This document shows positions 1 through 4,580 of a stretch of DNA of 6,378 nucleotides, piece by piece. The notes below the pieces were generated by a model. The model was not told where the DNA came from and did no database searches. It was given only the letters and a program-made list of their open reading frames with translations. This stretch comes from an uncultured Isosphaeraceae bacterium (lineage in GTDB: Bacteria; Planctomycetota; Planctomycetia; Isosphaerales; Isosphaeraceae). The first letter of the stretch is position 1. Each line of letters begins with the position of its first letter. Location of the stretch: the NCBI GenBank assembly GCA_937907405.1, contig CALCIC010000402.1, forward strand, positions 1-6,378, written 5' to 3'. The position numbers were made by a program, and so were the translations under genes.

Positions 1-215
1 ACGAGGACGACGTCAAGATCGGCCACGAGGCCAGCGTCTCCAAGATCGGCGAGGAGCAGCTCTTCTACCTGATGAGCCGCGGCCTCTCGGAAGCCGAAGC
101 CTCCACCCTGATCGTCAGCGGCTTCATCGAGCCCCTCGTCAAGGAGCTGCCGATGGAGTACGCCGTCGAGATGAACAAGCTGATCCAGCTCCAGATGGAA
201 GGCTCGGTGGGGTGA
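1..215 (+). CDS. sufB: Fe-S cluster assembly scaffold SufB, C-terminal fragment
   Basis: Only the last 70 codons are present, in the frame starting at base 3; the 5' part lies outside the window. SufB is the scaffold subunit of the cytoplasmic SufBCD complex on which nascent iron-sulfur clusters form. The fragment begins EDDVKIGHEASVSKIGEEQL, which is the end of the SufB beta-helix and the start of the C-terminal helical domain. The HEA triplet corresponds to the conserved His-Glu of the SufB/SufD interface region (E. coli His433/Glu434 by motif recall). It ends in the family-typical tail with terminal GSVG, so the C-terminus is intact. Only 3 of the 70 codons end in A or T, giving a native composition baseline for this genome. 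The antitoxin ATG follows 29 bp after the TGA. The call is firm because SufB, unlike SufD, carries this HEA.SK signature and tail. Confidence 0.93.
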   Translation, partial: EDDVKIGHEASVSKIGEEQLFYLMSRGLSEAEASTLIVSGFIEPLVKELPMEYAVEMNKLIQLQMEGSVG

Positions 216-230
216 CGAACCTGGGTCTCG

Positions 231-237
231 AAGGAGG
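231..237 (+). promoter_or_regulatory. Shine-Dalgarno site fixing the antitoxin start
   Basis: AAGGAGG lies 7 bases before the ATG at 245. It is the strongest ribosome-binding site near this gene. It favours that ATG over the in-frame GTG at 212, which overlaps the sufB stop codon. Confidence 0.8.
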
Positions 238-244
238 CTTTTCG

Positions 245-475
245 ATGAGCATAGATGCGCCCGTCGGCGTCGAGGCCCAGGCGGTCCTTGATTCGTTCGA
301 TCGTCTTGACGAGCCGGCGAAGCGAGACGTCCTGGCTCGACTTCTGATCCGGGTTCGCGACATGGAATGGCCGGACGTCGACGACGAGACTCTCGATCAG
401 ATCGCCGCCGAGTCGTTCGCGATCTATGATCGCGAGGAAGCAGAGTTGGAAGCGGCCAACGGCGAAGCGGATTGA
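245..475 (+). CDS. Putative antitoxin of a PemK/MazF-type toxin-antitoxin pair
   Basis: This 76-residue acidic protein lies directly upstream of, and overlaps, a PemK/MazF-like toxin gene, the classic antitoxin-first arrangement. Residues about 10-40 (VLDSFDRLDEPAKRDVLARL) look like a small amphipathic helical region. The C-terminal part is very acidic (DDETLDQIAAESFAIYDREE) and ends in a Glu/Ala-rich tail. This matches the general style of short antitoxins next to MazF toxins in planctomycetes and cyanobacteria, where the disordered acidic tail wraps the toxin. There is no clear AbrB, RHH or Phd DNA-binding motif, so autoregulation cannot be claimed. The start is set by an AAGGAGG seven bases upstream. 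Of its 76 codons, 22 end in A or T, far more than in neighbouring sufB. The antitoxin role rests mainly on position and composition. Confidence 0.75.
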   Translation: MSIDAPVGVEAQAVLDSFDRLDEPAKRDVLARLLIRVRDMEWPDVDDETLDQIAAESFAIYDREEAELEAANGEAD

Positions 476-779
476 GCGGGGCGAGGTCTGGGTCGTCGAT
501 CCTGGATACGTCGTCAAGGTCCGTCCCTGCCTCGTCCTCAGTATTCCTCCGACCGATCTCGATCGAGCCCTCGCAACCCTGATCCCCTGCACCACCAGCA
601 TTCGCGGGTCGCGATTCGAGGTCGGGCTCGATATTCGGTTTCTCGATCGTCACGGTGCGTTCGACGCCCAGAATCTGATGACGGTCTCGACGGCGAAGTT
701 CGTCAAGAGGTTGGGGAGCCTCGCGACCGAACAGATGGATCAAGTGGAGCAAGTAGTTCGACTCCGGCTGGGGCTCTAA
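426..779 (+). CDS. PemK/MazF-family toxin (endoribonuclease)
   Basis: Proteins of this family are small SH3-like-barrel endoribonucleases that cut mRNA at short motifs and are held inactive by a cognate antitoxin. Visible signatures are ERGEVWVVDPG (the N-terminal RGEVW strand), VKVRPCLVLS (the conserved K-x-RP-x-(L/V)-V-(L/I) strand with the active-site Arg), a central LIPCTTSIRG strand and loop with the usual Thr/Ser, and the C-terminal AFDAQNLMTVSTAKFVKRLG segment. With the ATG at 426 it is 117 residues and overlaps the antitoxin by 50 bp. That ATG lacks a good Shine-Dalgarno, and the conserved fold begins only at residue 16, so the true start may be further in. One option is the ATT at 471, inside an ATTGA overlap with the antitoxin stop. 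The ORF is intact with its key residues, so it is probably active. Third positions are AT-rich for this locus (30 of 117 codons). Confidence 0.88.
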   Translation: MIARKQSWKRPTAKRIERGEVWVVDPGYVVKVRPCLVLSIPPTDLDRALATLIPCTTSIRGSRFEVGLDIRFLDRHGAFDAQNLMTVSTAKFVKRLGSLATEQMDQVEQVVRLRLGL

Positions 780-880
780 TTCAAGTGGGTGCCGGCATCC
801 TCCACGTCGGGAGCGAGTCACAGAACCGTCGAACAACCGATTCGTTTATCAATGCTAGATGTTCAAAAGTTGAAGGCGCC
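780..880 (+). other. 101-bp spacer between toxin gene and sufD
   Basis: This is the longest gap inside the SUF cluster. Its last 40 bases are AT-richer than the surroundings, and a perfect 8-bp palindrome, TGCCGGCA, sits at 790-797. I see no convincing -35/-10 pair, terminator or RNA structure. A restart promoter for sufD would make sense here but is not shown by the sequence. The spacer can be read through from a GTG at 785 in frame with sufD, but that would add 32 residues unlike SufD. Confidence 0.5.
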
Positions 881-2215
881 ATGAGCAGTTCCTCCACATT
901 GACGACGACCCCCGCCGGTTTCACCGAAGAATCCTTCGAGGCCTTCCTCACGCGCCGCGACGAACCGGCCTGGCTGACCGACCGGCGGCGCGAGGCGTTC
1001 GGCCGATATCAGGCGTTCGCCTGGCCGACCATGCGCGACGAGGAATGGCGACGGACCGACGTCCGCGCCTTGAAGATGGACCAGTTCAGCCCGCCCTCGG
1101 CCGTGGAGCCGACCGCGACCGCCCGCGCGGCCTTCGACCCGCTCTGGGAGACGCTGTCGTCGCACTACGCGACGGGCGTCGAGCACGTCGACGGCGGGCT
1201 CGTCCGCAAGGCCGACCCGGCCAAGCTCGGCGGCGCGGTGTTCGTCGACCTGGAGACGGCCGTCAAGGATCACCCCGAACTGCTCAAGCGGTACCTGCAC
1301 ACCGACGTGGTGAGGCCCTCCGACGACCTCTTCGCGGCGCTCCACGCGGCGTTCTGGAGCGGCGGCACGCTGCTTTACGTCCCCAAGGGGGTGAAGGTCG
1401 AACTCCCCCTGTTCAGCATCGCCGGCATGACCGCCGAGGGCCGCGTCGACTTCGGCCACACCCTGGTCGTGCTTGAGGAGGGCGCCGAGGCGACCCTCGT
1501 CCGCGAGACCGCCAGCCACGGCCGAGGCGACGCTCCGGCCCTGCACGTCGGCGCGCTCGAAGTCGTCCAGGAAGCGTCTTCCCGGCTCCGCCTGGTCAAC
1601 CTCCAGAACTGGGACGCGGCCACCTGGCACTTCACCCGAGAGCGCGCCCTGGTCGGGCGCGACGCGACCCTGCAATGGACCGTCGGCGCCTTGGGCTCGA
1701 GGCTCTCGAAGGTCAACCAGGAGGTCGCGCTCACGGGGCAGGGGGCGTCCGCGCAGGTGAACGGCGTCATGTTCACCACCGGCAGGCAGCACCTCGCCTA
1801 CTTCACCCGCCAGGACCACATGGCGCCCCATACGAAGAGCGACCTCCTCTACAAGAACGGCCTGAAGGATCGGTCGCGGATCGTCTGGAAGGGGATGATC
1901 GGGGTCGAGAAGGAGGCGCAACGCACCGACGCCTACCAGAAGAACGACAGCCTCATCCTCTCCGAGGCGGCCCGGGCCGACTCGATCCCCGGTCTCGAGA
2001 TCGAGGCCAACGACGTCCGCTGCACCCACGGGGCCACCGCTGGAAAGGTCGACGAGGAGATGATCTTCCTCTGCCAGGCCCGCGGCATCCCCCGCGAGAC
2101 GGCCGTCCGCTTGATCGTCGAAGGCTTCTTCGCCAACGTCTACGATCGGATCACCGTCGAGCCGGTCCGCGAAACGCTCCGGCAGGCCGTCGCCGCCAAG
2201 CTCGGCAATTCCTGA
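881..2215 (+). CDS. sufD: Fe-S cluster assembly protein SufD
   Basis: SufD pairs with SufB in the cytoplasmic SufBC2D scaffold complex and is needed for iron entry and cluster formation. The 444-residue product has the N-terminal helical region with the family motif MRDEEWRRTDVRAL (about residues 49-62), then a central beta-helix core (about 140-370), then the conserved end EIEANDVRCTHGATAGKVDE and a C-terminal helical domain with FLCQARGIPRETAVRLIVEG. Cys381 and His383 lie in the CTHGAT motif; the His corresponds to the interface His of E. coli SufD (His360 by recall). CTHGAT and the R/K-T-D-x-R N-terminal motif separate it from SufB. The ATG at 881 is preferred over an in-frame GTG at 785 because the extra 32 residues do not resemble SufD; a modest GAAGG lies just upstream. 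Codon use is strongly GC3, apart from the first 30 or so codons. In most SUF operons sufD sits directly next to sufB or sufC; here a toxin-antitoxin pair separates it from sufB. Confidence 0.93.
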   Translation: MSSSSTLTTTPAGFTEESFEAFLTRRDEPAWLTDRRREAFGRYQAFAWPTMRDEEWRRTDVRALKMDQFSPPSAVEPTATARAAFDPLWETLSSHYATGVEHVDGGLVRKADPAKLGGAVFVDLETAVKDHPELLKRYLHTDVVRPSDDLFAALHAAFWSGGTLLYVPKGVKVELPLFSIAGMTAEGRVDFGHTLVVLEEGAEATLVRETASHGRGDAPALHVGALEVVQEASSRLRLVNLQNWDAATWHFTRERALVGRDATLQWTVGALGSRLSKVNQEVALTGQGASAQVNGVMFTTGRQHLAYFTRQDHMAPHTKSDLLYKNGLKDRSRIVWKGMIGVEKEAQRTDAYQKNDSLILSEAARADSIPGLEIEANDVRCTHGATAGKVDEEMIFLCQARGIPRETAVRLIVEGFFANVYDRITVEPVRETLRQAVAAKLGNS

Positions 2216-2262
2216 ATCAATCCTGATCGTCCACTCGCCTTCGAAAGGAAGGAGTTCGTCTG

Positions 2263-3117
2263 ATGGGGGAGTCTTACGCGCATCCCGAAGCGCTCGTGTC
2301 CGCCGACTGGGTCCAGGAGCATCTCGACGATCCCAAGATTCGGATCGTCGAGAGCGACGAGGACCTGTTGCTCTACGATGTGGCCCACATCCCCGGCGCC
2401 GCCCGGATCGACTGGCAGGGGGACCTTCAGGACCAGGTCGTCCGCGACTACATCAACGCCGACAAGTTCGCCGCGCTCTGTTCCAGAAACGGCATCGCCC
2501 AGGACACGACCGTCGTCTTTTACGGCGACGCGTCGAACTGGTGGGCCTGCTACGCCTTCTGGGCGTTCACCCTGTTCGGCCATAAGAACCTCAAGATCAT
2601 GAACGGCGGCCGCAAGCTCTGGCTCGACGAAGGGCGGCCGGTCACCCGCGAGGTCCCCAGCCATCCGGCCACGAACTACCAGCCGAAGGGCGGCGACGAG
2701 GCGGCCGTCCGCGCCTTCCGCGACGACGTCGCGGCCCACCTCAAGGCGTCGCGCCCCTTGATCGACGTCCGCAGCCCGAAGGAGTTCACCGGCGAGTTGC
2801 TCCACATGGCCGACTACCCCCAGGAGGGCTCGCTGCGGGGGGGGCACATCCCCACCGCGAAGAGCGTCCCCTGGAGCCGGGCGGTCAACGAGGACGGCAC
2901 GTTCAAGACCGTCGACGAACTCCGCGCGATCTATCAGAAAGACCTCGGCCTCAAGACGACCGACGACGTGATCGCCTACTGTCGGATCGGCGAACGGTCG
3001 AGCCTGACCTGGTTCGTCCTGACCTACCTCCTCGGCTTCGACCGGGTCCGCAACTACGATGGATCGTGGACCGAGTGGGGGAACCTGGTCCGCGCCCCGA
3101 TCGCCCGAGGGGAATGA
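2263..3117 (+). CDS. Two-domain thiosulfate sulfurtransferase (rhodanese)
   Basis: The 284-residue product has two tandem rhodanese domains. The N-terminal one (about 8-135) is the usual inactive copy: it carries the AHIPGA motif, and YGDASNWWA (87-95) stands where a catalytic loop would be. The C-terminal one (about 155-280) has LIDVRSPKEF, GGHIPTAKSVPW and the active-site loop CRIGER with Cys240 as the persulfide carrier. The loop starts Cys-Arg, as in thiosulfate sulfurtransferases, rather than Cys-Gly, as in mercaptopyruvate sulfurtransferases. The segments YCRIGERSS and YDGSWTEWG closely match the CysA/SseA-type rhodaneses of actinobacteria. It would move sulfane sulfur from thiosulfate to a thiol or cyanide acceptor in the cytoplasm; no signal peptide is seen. 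GGAAGGAG lies 8 bases before the ATG. It sits between sufD and sufE, three bases before sufE, so it may feed sulfur into cluster assembly. That role is an inference. Confidence 0.9.
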   Translation: MGESYAHPEALVSADWVQEHLDDPKIRIVESDEDLLLYDVAHIPGAARIDWQGDLQDQVVRDYINADKFAALCSRNGIAQDTTVVFYGDASNWWACYAFWAFTLFGHKNLKIMNGGRKLWLDEGRPVTREVPSHPATNYQPKGGDEAAVRAFRDDVAAHLKASRPLIDVRSPKEFTGELLHMADYPQEGSLRGGHIPTAKSVPWSRAVNEDGTFKTVDELRAIYQKDLGLKTTDDVIAYCRIGERSSLTWFVLTYLLGFDRVRNYDGSWTEWGNLVRAPIARGE

Positions 3118-3120
3118 TTC

Positions 3121-3564
3121 ATGCCCGCCGCACTCGACGCCATCATCGCCGAGCTTCGCGACGCCGACCGACAGGAGCGGATCGAGCTGCTGATCGACTT
3201 CGCCAAGAACCTCCCCGCGCTTCCTCCCGCTCTCGCGGCGCGGAAGGACGCCGAGCACAGGGTCGAGGAATGTCAGTCGCCCGTCTACCTGTTCGTCGGC
3301 GTCGCCGACGGCCGTGTCTCGCTCCACGCCGACGCCCCCGTCGAGGCCCCGACCGTCCGCGGGTTCGTCTCGCTCTTGATCGAGGGGCTCGACGGCGCGA
3401 CCCCTGAAGAGGTCTACCAGACGCCGGCCGACCTCGTCGACCACTGCGGTTTGACCGAAGTGCTGGGCATGCTTCGGGTTCGGGGCTTAAGCGGCGTCCT
3501 CCGTCGAATCAAACGCGAGGTCGCGCGCGCGGCCGTCGCCGAGCACGACTCAACCTCAGCCTGA
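3121..3564 (+). CDS. sufE: SufE-family sulfur acceptor protein
   Basis: SufE accepts persulfide sulfur from a cysteine desulfurase, normally SufS, and passes it to SufB. The 147-residue protein shows the family layout: an N-terminal helix pair (ELRDADRQERIELLIDFAKN), then RVEECQSPVYLF with the sulfur-accepting Cys51 (the same residue number as in E. coli SufE), then a strand region with GRVSLHADA, then PTVRGFVSLLIEGLDG, and finally the conserved GLTEVLGMLRVRGL motif (the equivalent of L-S-x-x-R-x-N-G-L). About 25 residues of basic then polar tail follow, slightly longer than typical. GAGGGGA at 3107-3113 precedes the ATG by 7 bases and overlaps the end of the rhodanese gene; the intergenic gap is 3 bp, so the two are likely translationally linked. 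No sufS is present beside it, which is unusual because sufS-sufE is a common pair. Confidence 0.92.
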   Translation: MPAALDAIIAELRDADRQERIELLIDFAKNLPALPPALAARKDAEHRVEECQSPVYLFVGVADGRVSLHADAPVEAPTVRGFVSLLIEGLDGATPEEVYQTPADLVDHCGLTEVLGMLRVRGLSGVLRRIKREVARAAVAEHDSTSA

Positions 3565-3577
3565 CAGGATCCGAATC

Positions 3578-3895
3578 ATGTCCGAACCGGTCAAGGCGGC
3601 CGCCCGATCCGAACTCGCGGACGGCGGCAAGAAGCTGATCGACGTCGACGGCCGCGCCGTCGCCCTGTTCCGGGTCAACGACGACACCTTCTATGCGATC
3701 GACGACGTCTGCACCCACGACGGAGGACCGCTCGCCGAGGGCGAACTCGAGGGCGAGCAGATCGAGTGCCCGCGCCACGGCGCGCGATTCAACGTCCGGA
3801 CCGGCAAGGTCGTCCGTTTCCCCGCCATCGAACCGGTCGCCGTCCACGAGGTCGAACTCCGAGGGGACGACGTCTACATCCACATCCGGGATTGA
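3578..3895 (+). CDS. Rieske-type [2Fe-2S] ferredoxin
   Basis: This 105-residue single-domain protein has a complete Rieske cluster-binding pair: CTHDGGPL (Cys45, His47) and CPRHGARF (Cys64, His67), with 16 residues between His47 and Cys64, as expected. The two Cys and two His ligate the 2Fe-2S centre. No membrane anchor or Tat signal is present, so this is a soluble cytoplasmic ferredoxin like the ferredoxin components of ring-hydroxylating dioxygenases and the NirD-like proteins, not a bc1 Rieske subunit. No oxygenase gene is nearby. Rieske ferredoxin genes occur in SUF operons of actinobacteria and other phyla, so it probably gives electrons during cluster assembly, or is simply a client made with its machinery; which is not known from the sequence. 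The start has AGGA at 3566-3569, eight bases upstream; the gap after sufE is 13 bp. Confidence 0.92.
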   Translation: MSEPVKAAARSELADGGKKLIDVDGRAVALFRVNDDTFYAIDDVCTHDGGPLAEGELEGEQIECPRHGARFNVRTGKVVRFPAIEPVAVHEVELRGDDVYIHIRD

Positions 3896-3944
3896 ACCCC
3901 GAGCATTCCAGGACCTGACCGCCCAACCCCCGAGGAGCTTCACC

Positions 3945-4244
3945 ATGATCGAGCAAGAGGCCCTTATCAACGCCCTCAAGACCGTCAAGGACCCCGAGCT
4001 GAACGTCAACATCCTCGACCTGGGCCTGGTCTACACGATTCAGGCCGAGGACGACCACGTGAACGTCGAGATGACCCTGACCTCGCCCGCCTGCCCCGCC
4101 GGTCCCGAGATCCTCCGCAACGCGGTCGACGCGCTGGAGAAGGTCGAAGGCGTCTCGAAGGCGAACGTCAAGCTTGTGATGAATCCCCCGTGGTCGCCTG
4201 ACCGCATGACCGACGACGCCCGCGACGAGCTCGGCGTCTACTAA
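3945..4244 (+). CDS. sufT: SufT-like MIP18/DUF59 Fe-S maturation factor
   Basis: The 99-residue product is a stand-alone MIP18-family (DUF59) domain. Motifs seen in order are VKDPELNVNILDLGLVY (15-30), MTLTSPACPAGP with the conserved Cys50, and the C-terminal NPPWSPDRMTDDARDELG. In bacteria SufT-type members help mature Fe-S proteins, and the domain is commonly the last gene of SUF operons; eukaryotic relatives (CIAO2) work in cytosolic target insertion. PaaD-type relatives have a C-terminal cysteine-rich extension that is absent here. GAGGAG at 3932-3937 lies 7 bases before the ATG, so this start is chosen although the frame stays open further upstream, through the Rieske gene. The gap from the Rieske stop is 49 bp with no sign of a terminator, so it probably ends the SUF operon. 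The symbol reflects family and context, not a tested function. Confidence 0.88.
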   Translation: MIEQEALINALKTVKDPELNVNILDLGLVYTIQAEDDHVNVEMTLTSPACPAGPEILRNAVDALEKVEGVSKANVKLVMNPPWSPDRMTDDARDELGVY

Positions 4245-4255
4245 CCCTGGGGGTT
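4243..4255 (+). repeat. Small hairpin at the sufT stop codon
   Basis: AACCC (4243-4247) can pair with GGGTT (4251-4255) around a three-base loop; the left arm includes the last two bases of the TAA stop. No T-run follows, so it is a weak terminator candidate, or chance. Confidence 0.3.
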
Positions 4256-4285
4256 GCAAGCAAAATTAGACCGGCGGCCGTACTT

Positions 4286-4340
4286 CACCCCCTCCCCGGG
4301 GTGGCTCGAGGCGTCCCGGGTGCGCATGTTTCCTTTTCTC
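4286..4340 (+). terminator. Possible weak transcription terminator of the SUF operon
   Basis: CACCCC (4286-4291) pairs perfectly with GGGGTG (4298-4303), giving a 6-bp GC-rich stem with a six-base loop. A second, weaker stem, GCGT/GCGC (4311-4314 with 4322-4325), is followed by a T-rich run, GTTTCCTTTTC, from 4328. Neither is a textbook intrinsic terminator, but this is where the SUF transcript would be expected to end, and the next gene appears to have its own promoter. Confidence 0.3.
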
Positions 4341-4380
4341 GACGTGCCAGGTTGCTTTAGTAGAACAATGGCTCATGTAC

Positions 4381-4409
4381 GTGACATATTGGTCGGTATG
4401 TGCTAGCTT
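4381..4409 (+). promoter_or_regulatory. Candidate sigma-70-type promoter for the regulator gene
   Basis: GTGACA (4381-4386) matches five of six bases of the TTGACA -35 consensus. After a 17-base spacer comes TAGCTT (4404-4409), preceded by TG at 4401-4402, an extended -10 of the form TGnTAnnnT. It lies in the AT-rich part of the intergenic region and points toward the regulator. Transcription would begin near 4416, leaving a leader of about 165 bases to the GTG at 4581. The -10 hexamer itself matches only three of six bases, so confidence is moderate. Confidence 0.4.
4384..4401. repeat. 18-bp dyad within the candidate promoter
   Basis: ACATA (4384-4388) and TATGT (4397-4401) form a perfect inverted repeat around eight bases, lying between and overlapping the -35 and extended -10 elements. 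A further half-site, ATGT (4375-4378), lies just upstream. The 8-base spacing resembles LexA-type operators (CTGT-N8-ACAG), though the half-site sequence differs. It could be an operator for the adjacent XRE/S24 protein; short dyads also arise by chance. Confidence 0.3.
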
Positions 4410-4425
4410 GATCGTCGATGCTGCG

Positions 4426-4432
4426 GGAGGAG
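4426..4432 (+). promoter_or_regulatory. Strong Shine-Dalgarno without a long ORF
   Basis: GGAGGAG in a purine-rich stretch has its GGAGG core six bases before a GTG at 4437. It is the best ribosome-binding site upstream of the regulator, but the frame it opens stops after ten codons. Confidence 0.45.
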
Positions 4433-4436
4433 AGCG

Positions 4437-4469
4437 GTGGAGGGCCTAGCGCCGTCGGAACCTGTTTGA
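4437..4469 (+). CDS. Possible ten-codon leader peptide
   Basis: A GTG start six bases after GGAGG opens a ten-residue frame (MEGLAPSEPV) ending in TGA at 4467-4469. The stop overlaps an ATG as TGATG, which opens a further seven-codon frame (MVLVSGP, 4469-4492), itself overlapped by GTG at 4489 in a GTGA arrangement. This chain sits in the predicted leader of the XRE/S24 gene. The first frame is in register with the regulator but cut off from it by the stop. It may be a translated leader that tunes downstream expression, or a chance arrangement; no run of regulatory codons is present. Confidence 0.25.
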   Translation: MEGLAPSEPV

Positions 4470-4580
4470 TGGTCCTGGTTTCAGGGCCGTGAAGTGGGTT
4501 TGCGCGCCGTTTCTTTCTCCCGGGCCACAAGACGATTCACTCTGGCACCGGGGGGGTTCCCTTTCACGGGATCGAGCGCC

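Larger units (their letters stand above)
4245..4580 (+). other. 336-bp intergenic region between sufT and the XRE/S24 regulator
   Basis: This is the only gap over 300 bases. Its first third holds two small stem-loops and a T-rich run that may end the SUF transcript. The middle (about 4340-4415) is clearly more AT-rich than anything around it and holds a promoter-like -35/-10 pair with a dyad between the boxes. The last third has a purine-rich stretch with a strong Shine-Dalgarno, then three short overlapping or adjoining reading frames, before the GTG at 4581 chosen for the regulator. No tRNA, riboswitch or other known RNA is recognised. Confidence 0.6.

Noticed and set aside
212..244. Earlier GTG start for the antitoxin, overlapping the sufB stop as GTGA
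   Set aside because: It lacks a Shine-Dalgarno, while AAGGAGG sits seven bases before the ATG at 245; the 11 extra residues simply translate that ribosome-binding site.
832..861. Possible promoter for sufD near TGCTAGAT
   Set aside because: No -35-like hexamer lies 16-18 bases upstream, and the -10 match is poor.
785..880. Earlier GTG start for sufD adding 32 residues
   Set aside because: The added residues do not resemble a SufD N-terminus, and no good Shine-Dalgarno precedes the GTG.
216..880. Traces of a transposon or target-site duplication around the toxin-antitoxin pair
   Set aside because: I compared the bases after the sufB stop with those before the sufD start and saw no matching direct repeats or terminal inverted repeats.
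863..2029. Long minus-strand open frame opposite sufD
   Set aside because: It is the complement of a clear SufD gene; strong GC3 bias removes stop codons on the other strand. Its translation is low-complexity (Arg, Gly, Val, Asp) with no recognised domain.
2140..3444. 434-codon minus-strand open frame opposite the rhodanese and sufE genes
   Set aside because: It spans two well-supported genes and their junction, and its product has the Asp/Val/Gly/Arg-rich composition of a GC3 artefact.
4494..4580. Earlier GTG start for the XRE/S24 regulator adding 29 residues
   Set aside because: The extension looks like translated leader, and MARKK at the 4581 GTG is a more usual start; the choice remains uncertain because the Shine-Dalgarno at 4581 is weak.
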